Shown piece by piece: positions 54,401-64,000 of a DNA stretch of 64,000 nucleotides. The stretch's first letter is position 1. The number at the start of each line of letters is the position of its first letter. The DNA is from Stutzerimonas stutzeri (GTDB lineage: Bacteria > Pseudomonadota > Gammaproteobacteria > Pseudomonadales > Pseudomonadaceae): assembly GCF_015291885.1 (NCBI RefSeq), contig NZ_CP036186.1, forward strand, positions 2,059,001-2,123,000, given 5' to 3'. The notes under the pieces are model-generated. The model worked only from the letters and a program-made list of their open reading frames with translations. It was not told the origin of the DNA and did not search any database. The position numbers were made by a program, and so were the translations under genes.

Positions 54401-54959
54401 ACGTTACCTCGATGCGCAGAACGACGACCTCGTCGAGGCGCTGGATACGCTGGAAAATGTCATCCGCAAGATCGACCGGGAAACCCGTAACCGCTTCAAG
54501 GAGACCTTCGATCAGATCAACAGCGGTCTGCAGGCGCTTTTCCCAAAAGTGTTCGGCGGCGGCAACGCTTATCTGGAACTTACCGGAGAAGATTTACTCG
54601 ATACCGGGGTGGCGATCATGGCGCGCCCGCCTGGAAAGAAGAACAGCACCATTCACCTGCTTTCCGGTGGCGAAAAGGCGTTGACGGCATTGGCGCTGGT
54701 ATTTGCCATCTTCCAGCTCAATCCCGCGCCATTCTGCATGCTCGATGAAGTTGATGCGCCACTGGATGATGCGAACGTCGGCCGTTACGCGCGCTTGGTG
54801 AAGGAGATGTCGGAGAAAGTGCAGTTCATCTACATCACTCACAACAAGATCGCCATGGAAATGGCCGATCAGCTGATGGGTGTGACCATGCATGAGCCGG
54901 GCTGTTCGCGGCTGGTGACGGTCGACGTAGAACAGGCCGTCGCATTGGTCGAATCCTGA
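51471..54959 (+). CDS. smc: Chromosome partition protein SMC
   Basis: 1162 residues. Walker A GPNGCGKSN near residue 32, two long coiled coils (about 165-490 and 650-1000) around a hinge at about 505-640, and a C-terminal ATPase half with LSGGEKALTALALVFAIF and DEVDAPLDDANV. It organises and segregates the chromosome. In Pseudomonas, smc is followed by zipA and ligA, as here. The upstream 227-base region should contain the promoter. Confidence 0.97.
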   Translation: MRLKSIKLAGFKSFVDPTTVSFPSNMAAVVGPNGCGKSNIIDAVRWVMGESSAKNLRGESMTDVIFNGSNTRKPVTQASIELIFDNSDGTLTGEYAAFAEISIRRRVTRDSQNTYFLNGVKCRRRDITDIFLGTGLGPRSYSIIEQGMISKLIEAKPEDLRNFIEEAAGISKYKERRRETESRIRRTHENLARLTDLREELERQLERLHRQAQSAEKYQEYKAEERQLKAQLSALRWQALNDQVGQREQVIGDQEVAFEALVAEQRNADASIERLRDGHHELSERFNQVQGRFYSVGGDIARVEQSIQHGQQRLRQLQDDLREAEQARLETESHLGHDRTLLATLGEELAMLEPEQELSSAAAEESSAQLEEAEAAMQVWQEQWERFNQHSAEPRRAAEVQQSRIQQLEQSLERLAERQRRLDDERALLATDPEDVAILELGEQLAASELNLETLAADGETLNERLEQLRETLQQATQTQQQLQGDLQRLNGRIASLEALQQAAMDPGKGVGEWLQEQGLEQSPRLAEGLRVEPGWELAVETVLGADLHAVLLDDFAAIALEDFEQGDLRLVIPANSGARRPGSLLDLVESAVDLSHWLGNVRPVDSLEQALAARSGLHEGESLVSRDGYWVGRHFLRVRRASEAESGVLARGQELERLNAERDEREASVASVEERIAQLRGDQSRLEEEREQQRRRQQEEARSHSDLKAQLSAGQVRLEQLALRRRRLDEELVEQHEQREIETEQLGEARLQLQDALDAMAQDTEQRETLLADRDGIREQLDRIRQEARQQKDHAHQLALRVGSLKAQHESTRQALDRLEQQFERAIERREQLTLNLEEGEAPLEELRMKLEELLERRMGVEEELKHARLALEDADRELRDAEKRRTQAEQQAQLLRGQLEQQRLDWQGLSVRRKALQDQLHEDGYDLHGVLATLPAEATEAGWEAELERLAQRIQRLGPINLAAIDEYQQQSERKRYLDAQNDDLVEALDTLENVIRKIDRETRNRFKETFDQINSGLQALFPKVFGGGNAYLELTGEDLLDTGVAIMARPPGKKNSTIHLLSGGEKALTALALVFAIFQLNPAPFCMLDEVDAPLDDANVGRYARLVKEMSEKVQFIYITHNKIAMEMADQLMGVTMHEPGCSRLVTVDVEQAVALVES

Positions 54960-55141
54960 GGATTAAGCCGCGTGTTTGAGCGTTTTTGATACACGGAAGG
55001 CAATAAAAAGAGAACTACCGCACGGTGCAAAGTTACCGTTCGTCGTGCTAGCTTAGAGCACAATTTTTACGATGCGCTTTAAGTGGTCAGAAGCGGCCAC
55101 TTGTTGCGTCTTTATCATCGAAGTCAGAGGTTAATGCATTA

Positions 55142-55963
55142 ATGGATATCGGTCTGCGCGAATGGCTGATCGTCATCGGCATCATTGTCATCGGCGGCAT
55201 CCTGTTTGACGGTTGGCGTCGTATGCGCGGTGGCAAGGGCAAGCTGAAATTCAAGCTGGACCGTAGCCTCTCCAACCTTCCTGGTGCTGAAGATTCTGCC
55301 GAGGTTCTCGGCCCGGCTCGTGTAGTGAATCGTGACCACGAGCCCTCTCTGGACGAAGGCGATATGCCGCCTATGAGCGCCCGTGAGTCCGGTAAGAAGC
55401 GTCGGCAGGACGAACCTTTTCAAGGTGATCTCCAGCTCAATAGTGACGAGCCAGTACCGACATTGCTTGACCCGGTAGTCGGTGACGACGAAGACGAAAA
55501 TGACCAGCCACAGAAGGAGCTCGCGCCGGTCGAGGAAGTACTGGTCATCAACGTTATTTGCCGGGATCCCCACGGGTTCCGTGGCCCAGCGCTGCTGCAG
55601 AACATTCTCGAGAGCGGTCTGCGTTTCGGCGAAATGGACATCTTCCATCGTCATGAAAGCATGGCCGGCAATGGCGAGGTCCTGTTCTCCATGGCCAATG
55701 CGGTCAAACCCGGTACATTCGACCTTGACGATATCGACCACTTCACCACGCCGGCCGTGAGCTTCTTCCTCGGCCTGCCGGGTCCGCGCCATCCAAAGCA
55801 GGCATTCGATGTCATGGTCGCCGCTGCTCGTAAGTTGTCCCAAGAGCTCAACGGCGAGCTGAAAGACGACCAGCGCAGCGTACTGACCGCGCAGACCATC
55901 GAGCACTACCGTCAGCGCATCGTCGAATTCGAGCGCCGTCAGATGACTGTCAAACAGCGCTGA
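55142..55963 (+). CDS. zipA: Cell division protein ZipA
   Basis: 273 residues: an N-terminal membrane helix ([21 protein letters not shown]), a charged and flexible linker of about 90 residues, and the C-terminal FtsZ-binding domain (about 130-265) starting at [16 protein letters not shown]. It anchors FtsZ to the inner membrane. The gene lies 182 bases after smc and 518 bases before ligA, the usual order with REP sequences in the second gap. Confidence 0.94.
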   Translation: MDIGLREWLIVIGIIVIGGILFDGWRRMRGGKGKLKFKLDRSLSNLPGAEDSAEVLGPARVVNRDHEPSLDEGDMPPMSARESGKKRRQDEPFQGDLQLNSDEPVPTLLDPVVGDDEDENDQPQKELAPVEEVLVINVICRDPHGFRGPALLQNILESGLRFGEMDIFHRHESMAGNGEVLFSMANAVKPGTFDLDDIDHFTTPAVSFFLGLPGPRHPKQAFDVMVAAARKLSQELNGELKDDQRSVLTAQTIEHYRQRIVEFERRQMTVKQR

Positions 55964-55992
55964 GTCACGAACTCACCGCCTCGCCTCAACAC

Positions 55993-56338
55993 TGTAGGGT
56001 GGGCTTTAGCCCACCAATGCTTCCCCGGTAAGTTCGCAAGCTAGGCTGAAGCCCACCCTGCAATCGTCTTGCCCCTGAGCCCTTCGGCTATGAAAGCCCC
56101 AATTTACCGTCGGATTATTAACCGACTTAGATTCCACGCATTCATATCCCCAAGCGCTCTGCGCGAGCCTGAATCGGCATACCCGAGCCACAGCGCACTC
56201 CTCCAGCCCAGCCCCAGCGAGTTACCAAACTGTGCCGCGACGCCCTACGGTGGGCTTTAGCCCAGCGATGCCTTCGGAAAAATGCCGCGAAGCCGATGCT
56301 TTTTCGAATGCATCACAAGGCGGGCTGAAGCCACCATA
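55993..56338. repeat. Two pairs of REP-like palindromes (REPIN-type) between zipA and ligA
   Basis: Unit 1: GGTGGGCTTTAGCCCACC at 55998-56015, faced by the inverted partner AGGCTGAAGCCCACCCTG at 56043-56060. Unit 2: GGTGGGCTTTAGCCCA at 56249-56264, faced by GGCGGGCTGAAGCCACC at 56319-56335. Each pair is two inverted REPs 30-60 bases apart. The 518-base gap (55964-56481) holds no convincing gene; a 63-codon frame in it is built on the repeats. Confidence 0.8.
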
Positions 56339-56397
56339 CAGTGGCATCCAGGGTTCTCCGGCTACCTCAATCCGCAAACCTTCCGTCACGTTCCTAA

Positions 56398-58860
<2,463 letters not shown>

Positions 58861-58983
58861 CAGGTCGGAAAACATGCAGCCTTCTTGGCCAAAGAAAAGC
58901 CCGCAGAGTGCACCGCCTCGTGGGAGCGGACTCGTCCGCGAGCTTTGCTTTCTGCCTCAATACGAGGTCTCCGTCACAACTGC

Positions 58984-59020
58984 GGCCTTCCTCCCAGTGC
59001 CAGCGCGCTGAAGGAAGGCC
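58984..59020. repeat. Stem-loop after ligA
   Basis: GGCCTTCCT at 58984-58992 and AGGAAGGCC at 59012-59020 form a nine-base-pair stem. The surrounding 240-base gap (58861-59101) also holds GGACTCGTCC, a short REP-like palindrome near 58930. No gene is seen. There is no T-run, so termination of ligA here is doubtful. Confidence 0.45.
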
Positions 59021-59101
59021 GGCCATGCTACGGCATCTCCCATTTTGTTTGCTGTGGCATTGAATTACGCATAGGATCTCCCAGAACGGGAGGTGCTGCT
59101 G

Positions 59102-59404
59102 GTGCATGTGATTTCGAGAGGGATACTCAGAACGTTTTGGGAAAGTAGTCCGAGCTATGCGGATGCGCAGACGCCCTTGGTGGAGTGGTATCGGCACATG
59201 GAGAAAGCCACCTACCGGACGCCGCAGGAGCTGAAGGCTGAGCTGCGAACTGCCAGCATCCTCAAGGGTGGTCGTGCAGTATTCAACATTGCCGGCAACA
59301 AGTACCGAGTAGTACTGGCTATCGATTACCAGCGGCAGTTGGCCAGGGTCCGCTTTGTGGGCACGCATGCCCAGTACGATCAGGTTGACGCGGAGACAAT
59401 ATGA
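59102..59404 (+). CDS. higB: HigB-type mRNA-interfering toxin
   Basis: 100 residues of the RelE-like HigB family. It starts MHVISRGILRTFW, the family opening (here GTG-initiated, with GGGAGG nine bases upstream). Then WYRHMEKATYRTPQELKAEL, FNIAGNKYRVVLAIDY and VRFVGTHAQYDQVDAETI follow in family order. These toxins cut mRNA on the ribosome. The antitoxin gene overlaps its stop, the toxin-first order typical of higBA. Confidence 0.9.
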   Translation: MHVISRGILRTFWESSPSYADAQTPLVEWYRHMEKATYRTPQELKAELRTASILKGGRAVFNIAGNKYRVVLAIDYQRQLARVRFVGTHAQYDQVDAETI

Positions 59405-59763
59405 TGAACATCAAACCAATTCGTAATGCAAAAGACTACGCGCTAGCCATGGCACGCATCGACGAGCTGTGGGGTGCTGAGTGCGATACCGCTGAAGGTG
59501 ATGAGCTGGAGGTGCTGGCGCTGCTGGTTGGCAAATACGAGGATGAACATTATCCAATGCCGCCCTCCAGTCCAATTGAAGCAATCAAGTTCCGCATGGA
59601 TCAGCAAGGCTTGACTCCCCGAGACCTGGAGCCTTTCATCGGATCAAGCGGACGGGTTTCCGAGGTGCTCAATGGCCATCGCCGGCTTAGCCTGCGAATG
59701 ATCGTGCGACTGCATGAGGGGCTGCGTATTCCATACGAGAGTCTGCTGGCTGGGGCTGCCTGA
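59401..59763 (+). CDS. higA: HigA-type antitoxin with HTH domain
   Basis: 120 residues. The C-terminal half is a helix-turn-helix of the XRE class (SPIEAIKFRMDQQGLTPRDLEPFIGSSGRVSEVLNGHRRLSLRMI). The N-terminal 55 residues should bind and neutralise HigB. The start ATG overlaps the toxin's TGA. It normally represses its own operon. An adjacent ATG three bases later is an equal choice. Confidence 0.9.
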   Translation: MMNIKPIRNAKDYALAMARIDELWGAECDTAEGDELEVLALLVGKYEDEHYPMPPSSPIEAIKFRMDQQGLTPRDLEPFIGSSGRVSEVLNGHRRLSLRMIVRLHEGLRIPYESLLAGAA

Positions 59764-59790
59764 AGATAGAAAGCCCATCCGCTGCCCGGC

Positions 59791-59892
59791 ACATAACCCG
59801 GAGGGGGTTTGGCCGCGAAAAAGGCTTGCCTCCCAATCGTGGCCAAGCCCCCTCCCACAAAAGCGCCTGCCTGATACGAGAACGGGTTATGT
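59791..59892. repeat. Nested inverted-repeat element between higA and hipB
   Basis: Outer arms ACATAACCCG (59791-59800) and CGGGTTATGT (59883-59892) are perfect complements. Inner arms are GGAGGGGGTTTGGCC (59800-59814) and GGCCAAGCCCCCTCC (59841-59855), with one non-identical position. The whole folds into a hairpin of about 102 bases. It may be a REP-like or small non-autonomous element and may separate the two toxin-antitoxin transcripts. Confidence 0.6.
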
Positions 59893-59954
59893 CCCGCTTA
59901 TGCGTTGCCAGACCTACGACACTTTAGGTGTTAAGAACCTTTCCGCCTCCTTGT

Positions 59955-59968
59955 TATAATTCTATAAT
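59955..59968 (+). promoter_or_regulatory. AT-rich promoter region of hipBA
   Basis: Two TATAAT hexamers at 59955-59960 and 59963-59968 lie 40-50 bases before the hipB start. Either is an excellent -10 box; I cannot assign a good -35. Autoregulation by HipB near here is expected from the family. Confidence 0.5.
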
Positions 59969-60007
59969 TTCAAGTCTTACGCGAATTTAAAGGGCTTAGT
60001 GCTCGTT

Positions 60008-60325
60008 ATGATGAACTTAGGGCTTATCAAGCCGGATGAAGTCGTCAACCTGCTCTGCACGCGCCTGCGCCAGGAGCGGTTGTCCCAGCAGATGACGCAA
60101 GCCGAAGTAGCCGCCCGCGCCGGTATCGGAGTCGGCACTTTGTCCAACCTGGAGGCCGGGCGCAGCGTGGCGTTTGATAGCGTGGTGCGCGTAGCCATGG
60201 TTCTGGGGCGTCTCAACGAGCTGGAGCAGTTGTTCTTGCCGCAATTGGACAGCCTGGACGACATCCTTCGCTATGAGCAAAGCGCCAAGCGCCAGCGTGT
60301 CAAAAGGAAAACCGGTCATGCCTAG
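60008..60325 (+). CDS. HipB-like XRE antitoxin
   Basis: 105 residues with a helix-turn-helix MTQAEVAARAGIGVGTLSNLEAGRS near 35-60. The C-terminus is basic (SAKRQRVKRKTGHA). Antitoxins of HipA kinases look like this. ATG codons at 60008 and 60011 are both possible, and a GTG at 59999 is less likely. Its end overlaps the hipA start by eight bases, so the pair is translated together. Confidence 0.85.
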   Translation: MMNLGLIKPDEVVNLLCTRLRQERLSQQMTQAEVAARAGIGVGTLSNLEAGRSVAFDSVVRVAMVLGRLNELEQLFLPQLDSLDDILRYEQSAKRQRVKRKTGHA

Positions 60326-61580
60326 GCAAGTCGATGTCTATTACGACGGCTGGGGAGAGCATTGGCGCTGGGGCTCGCTCGTATCCTCGACCGCGCTCAC
60401 CGGTCGCCCGTTGATTGCTTTCGAGTACAGCGAAGAAGCACTGGATCGAGGGCTGGAGCTGTCGGCCCTGCGCTTGCCCCTGAAGGGGCCAAGGCTGCGC
60501 AAGGACTTTCCCGATCATCAGCTGTGGCTGCCAGGGCCGGTCTATGACTCGCTGCCCGACGGTTGGGGCATGCTGCTGATGGATCGCCTGTTCAAGCGTC
60601 GTGGTCTCAATTCCGCGCACATCGGCCCCCTGGAGCGTCTGGCCTACATCGGTTCACATGCCATGGGCGCGATGTCGTTCGAGCCCGTGGCGCCGGAGCT
60701 GTCTGCATCACCGGCAGAGATTCCCCTTGCTCAACTGGCTGTCGAGGTCCAGGACGTGCTCGCTGGCGAAGGCGGGGAGTTCCTGCAGCAGTTGTTGCTG
60801 ATGGGCGGCTCGCCACATGGCGCGCGACCAAAGGCATTGCTCTATCGCGACCCTGCTCACGACCGTTTCAGTACGGCGACGGCACCTGGCCTGGAAGCCT
60901 GGATGATCAAGTTCCCGGCGGCGCGGGAGCATCCTGAGGTATGCGCCATCGAAGCCGTTTACGCGCAATGCCTGCGCGAATGCGCCATCGACACCCCGGA
61001 CACCGAACACTTCGAGCTTCCGAATGGACAGGCGGCCTTCGCAACTCGGCGTTTCGACCGGAAACAGGGCATGCGTGTCCCCATGCAGAGCCTCGCCGCC
61101 TTTGCCGGCGCGGACTTCCGCGCCCCCGGTGCCCTGGACTACATCAACTTCCTGCGAGCGACCCAGTACTGCTGCAACGACGTGCGGGAGAAAGCGGCAG
61201 CCTTCGAGCGGATCGTGTTCAACGTGGTGTTCAACAACCGCGACGACCACCCCAAGAACTTTGCCTACCTCATGTCGCCCAGCGGCCAATGGAAGCTGGC
61301 CCCGGCCTACGACGTGACCTTCTGCGAAGGGCCGGGCGGCTACCACCAGATGGACGTGATGGGCGAGGCGCTGCGCATTACCCGCAAACACCTGCTCGCG
61401 CTTGCGCAGGAGGAAGCAGAGCTTTCAGCCGAACATGCCACTGACATCATCGAGCGGATCTGCCAGGTCGCCAGCGGCTTCACCGCAAGAGCCAAGCAGC
61501 AGCTTCCCGGTGGCATCACCCAGGACACACTGCGTACGATCCAGGCGTGTATCGATGACAATATCGAGCGGCTCGGTTAG
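60318..61580 (+). CDS. HipA-like serine/threonine kinase toxin
   Basis: 420 residues. The N-terminal HipA_N domain (about 1-110) precedes the kinase core. Catalytic-type motifs are present: MGGSPHGARPKALL near 170 (P-loop-like autophosphorylation region), FNNRDDHPKNFAYL near 310 (catalytic and metal-binding Asp residues) and PAYDVTFCEGPGG near 332. HipA kinases phosphorylate aminoacyl-tRNA synthetases or related targets and cause growth arrest. The stop codon is immediately followed by an 88-bp inverted-repeat element. Confidence 0.88.
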   Translation: MPRQVDVYYDGWGEHWRWGSLVSSTALTGRPLIAFEYSEEALDRGLELSALRLPLKGPRLRKDFPDHQLWLPGPVYDSLPDGWGMLLMDRLFKRRGLNSAHIGPLERLAYIGSHAMGAMSFEPVAPELSASPAEIPLAQLAVEVQDVLAGEGGEFLQQLLLMGGSPHGARPKALLYRDPAHDRFSTATAPGLEAWMIKFPAAREHPEVCAIEAVYAQCLRECAIDTPDTEHFELPNGQAAFATRRFDRKQGMRVPMQSLAAFAGADFRAPGALDYINFLRATQYCCNDVREKAAAFERIVFNVVFNNRDDHPKNFAYLMSPSGQWKLAPAYDVTFCEGPGGYHQMDVMGEALRITRKHLLALAQEEAELSAEHATDIIERICQVASGFTARAKQQLPGGITQDTLRTIQACIDDNIERLG

Positions 61581-61668
61581 CAGGCTGCTGAAAAACGTTG
61601 GTGAGGCAGGCGGGACGAGTCTGTTTTTAACGAAGTATTGCCAACGCAGGTGGTTTTTCAACAGCCTG
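61581..61668. mobile_element. 88-bp element with 16-bp terminal inverted repeats (MITE-like)
   Basis: CAGGCTGCTGAAAAAC at 61581-61596 and GTTTTTCAACAGCCTG at 61653-61668 are inverted repeats with one mismatch. The GGCTG(C/T)TGAAAAAC end type is familiar from Pseudomonas insertion sequences. The left end begins on the base after the hipA stop, and the right end cuts the fic gene after codon 12. No clear target duplication is seen and there is no room for a transposase. Confidence 0.65.
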
Positions 61669-61704
61669 GTAGAGAGCTTGCCCTGTGCCGTACTTGTCGA
61701 GCAT
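61627..61704 (-). pseudogene. Remnant of a fic toxin gene (first 12 codons)
   Basis: Reading leftward from ATG 61704, which overlaps the ficA stop by one base (TGATG), the frame gives MLDKYGTGQALY. That is close to the standard opening of Fic toxins paired with FicA (MLDKYG-x-GQDPY). After these 12 codons the frame runs into the 88-bp inverted-repeat element and stops at 61627. The catalytic HPFxxGNG motif is therefore absent. Confidence 0.75.
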
Positions 61705-61871
61705 CAGGTCTTGGCACGATAGGCTCGTAGCACGGCTTCACGCGAAGGCGGCTTGCGATCCGCATCAGCGGGGACTACGTCGAAACCCTCAAGACGCAGG
61801 CTGGCTGCGTAGTTGGACTGACGCACCTTGGCGTAGTAGGCCTTCTTGGTTTGCAGCGATAGATTCGACAT
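61704..61871 (-). CDS. YhfG/FicA-type antitoxin, orphan
   Basis: 55 residues. LSLQTKKAYYAKVRQSNYAASLRLEGFDV matches the YhfG/FicA pattern (QxxxYW-x-R-R-N-x-NF-x-ASxRLEG in the family), including the inhibitory S-x-R-L-E-G segment. ATG 61871 has GGAG nine bases upstream. It should neutralise a Fic AMP-transferase, but its partner is truncated just downstream, so it is an orphan. It may protect against a fic gene elsewhere. Confidence 0.8.
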   Translation of the reverse strand: MSNLSLQTKKAYYAKVRQSNYAASLRLEGFDVVPADADRKPPSREAVLRAYRAKT

Positions 61872-61947
61872 AGGGACTTTCTCCATGTTCTGGCTTGTGA
61901 TTATAGCCAGTTAGGGCAGGGCATGCTCTCCTGCATCTGAAGCAGCC

Positions 61948-62772
<825 letters not shown>

Positions 62773-62933
62773 CAAGGCCCGATAATCATCACCTGTTATG
62801 TCCCATCTGCTTGATGGCATAACCGCATTTGCCTACTGCACCTGCCCCTTTGTAGGAACGGGCCATGCCCGCGAAAAACACCCGCATCCCTACAGCTGCC
62901 CAGCCGTCCTCTAGCACGTGCGCGGTGCGCAAT
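62773..62933. other. Intergenic region upstream of fliC
   Basis: Part of a 402-base gap between the ligA remnant and fliC. GTAGGAACGGGCCATGCCCGCGAA near 62850 is a REP-like palindrome (the GGGC-at-GCCC core). No gene is seen. The sigma-28 promoter candidates are listed separately. Confidence 0.5.
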
Positions 62934-62960
62934 TAAAGTTTATCGCCCCCCGCCCGAAAA
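62934..62960 (+). promoter_or_regulatory. Second sigma-28-like promoter candidate for fliC
   Basis: TAAAGTTT at 62934-62941, an 11-base spacer, then CCCGAAAA. The -35 is a perfect FliA element and the -10 matches GCCGATAA at six of eight positions. It would give a leader of about 200 bases. Confidence 0.4.
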
Positions 62961-63049
62961 CCTGTGCAGGCAGGCTCGCTTGTTTCGTGAGCAGGCCGGC
63001 GTCGTACAGGTCGTTTCCGGGGCGGGCAAATTATTTTTCAACCGCCTCC

Positions 63050-63076
63050 TAAAGCTCACCGAAACGGCGCCGATAA
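63050..63076 (+). promoter_or_regulatory. Sigma-28 (FliA) promoter of fliC
   Basis: TAAAGCTC at 63050-63057, an 11-base spacer, and a perfect GCCGATAA at 63069-63076. FliA consensus is TAAAGTTT-N11-GCCGATAA. It lies about 100 bases before the fliC start, the expected place. Confidence 0.75.
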
Positions 63077-63174
63077 GCTAATCGAATGCGAACTCGATGG
63101 GTGCCTGGGCACAAGCCGGCCCGGAGTCGCAAGCTCAGGCAAACCAAAGTAACCAGCGCCCTTGGAGGCTCATC

Positions 63175-64000
63175 ATGGCTCTTACTGTCAATACCAACAT
63201 TGCTTCGCTGAATACTCAGCGCAACCTCAGCAATTCTTCCAATGCGCTGCAAACTTCCATGCAGCGTCTTTCTACTGGTAGCCGCATCAATAGCGCCAAG
63301 GATGACGCTGCCGGCCTGCAGATTTCCAACCGCCTGACCAGTCAGATCAATGGTCTCGGTGTTGCGGTACGAAACGCCAACGATGGTATCTCCTTGGCAC
63401 AGACTGCAGAAGGTGCGCTCCAGCAGTCCACTAATATCCTTCAGCGTATGCGCGATTTGTCGCTGCAGTCAGCAAATGGCAGCAATAATAAAGATGATCG
63501 TGAGTCTATCCAAAAAGAAGTGTCGCAGCTGAAGCAAGAGCTAAACCGCATTAGCGACACTACAACTTTTGGAGGCCAGAAACTGTTAAATGGAACATTT
63601 GGTAGTAAAGAGTTTCAAGTGGGTTCCAATGCTAACGAAACCATCAAAGTTAAACTTGATCGGATGGATACAACGAACCTGAGTGGTGTCGTGAAGTCTC
63701 GCGCTACTGGTACGCTTGTCAGCACTGTTCCGATAGTCACTGGAGCAACTCCTACCGTTGCAGCCGATACTACATTTAACATTGCAATTGGTGGTGGCGA
63801 TGCAAAGGGGATTAACATTGCAAGTGGAGCCTCCGCTAGCGATATAAAATCGGCGATAGATAAAGCTGGTATCGATGGGCTTGAGGTAACTGAATCATCA
63901 GGGACTTTGACGCTGACGGTGACAAAAGGCATAGATGACGGCGCTACCACTGCTAATATCGCACTAACCGGGACTGGTGCTGCAACTATATTTGGCACTG
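63175..64000 (+). CDS. fliC: Flagellin, N-terminal part (gene runs off the right edge)
   Basis: About 275 residues are visible. [26 protein letters not shown] and [29 protein letters not shown] are the conserved D0 and D1 domains that polymerise into the filament and bind TLR5. From about residue 170 the sequence becomes variable and rich in T, A, G and S, with lower GC and rarer codons, as in the exposed D2 region. ATG 63175 follows TTGGAGG. It is preceded by a sigma-28 promoter. The C-terminal half and the other flagellar genes lie outside the window. Confidence 0.96.
   Translation, partial: MALTVNTNIASLNTQRNLSNSSNALQTSMQRLSTGSRINSAKDDAAGLQISNRLTSQINGLGVAVRNANDGISLAQTAEGALQQSTNILQRMRDLSLQSANGSNNKDDRESIQKEVSQLKQELNRISDTTTFGGQKLLNGTFGSKEFQVGSNANETIKVKLDRMDTTNLSGVVKSRATGTLVSTVPIVTGATPTVAADTTFNIAIGGGDAKGINIASGASASDIKSAIDKAGIDGLEVTESSGTLTLTVTKGIDDGATTANIALTGTGAATIFGT

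Noticed and set aside
56069..56260. 63-codon open frame between zipA and ligA
   Set aside because: It runs through REP palindromes, has no ribosome site and no recognisable similarity.

Overview
The window is a high-GC gammaproteobacterial chromosome segment. Its gene content and order (dnaX-ybaB-recR, apt-anr-hemN, two adjacent cbb3 oxidase operons beside ccoGHIS, aer, acnA, smc-zipA-ligA, fliC) fit a Pseudomonas of the stutzeri type (Stutzerimonas). One cbb3 operon has ccoQ and the other does not, which is the arrangement I know from P. stutzeri. The species call is inference from gene content. I see no tRNA, rRNA or CRISPR array.

Layout: 1-2 kb holds the end of a cyanide-insensitive bd-type oxidase operon (cioA partial, cioB, a DUF2474 peptide) and a 28-residue acidic peptide behind a sigma-54-like promoter. 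2-16.3 kb is mostly housekeeping: an AraC regulator with a nitrilase-superfamily protein, fadH, a coiled-coil protein, a PLP deaminase-like enzyme, a cyclic-nucleotide-binding/rhodanese fusion, a MATE exporter, pdxB, dnaX, ybaB and recR. 16.3-19.7 kb is an ABC import operon of SsuA/TauA type with an additional periplasmic protein and a perfect 10-bp inverted repeat upstream. 19.7-37 kb is a micro-oxic respiration cluster: a SCO protein, apt, anr, hemN, nadE, a TauE/SafE protein, ccoSIHG, and two tandem cbb3 operons. Anr boxes lie upstream of hemN and of the distal ccoN. 37-51 kb holds aer, acnA, rlmM, tusA, a caa3-type oxidase operon with a fused subunit I+III, a K+ channel and moaA. 51-59 kb is smc-zipA-ligA with REP-type palindromes before ligA.

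58.9-62.8 kb is the accessory part. A higBA module, a hipBA module, an 88-bp inverted-repeat element and an orphan ficA antitoxin (with only the first 12 codons of its fic toxin left) sit between the intact ligA and a divergent, internally deleted copy of ligA's 3' half. This looks like an insertion at the 3' end of ligA that carried, or was flanked by, a foreign ligA end. The window closes with the 5' part of a flagellin gene behind a good sigma-28 promoter.

Functionally the window covers most of a branched aerobic chain: a bd-type quinol oxidase, two cbb3 oxidases with their copper and heme assembly factors, and a caa3-type oxidase. Anr and anaerobic heme synthesis (HemN) are placed to tune the low-oxygen branch.
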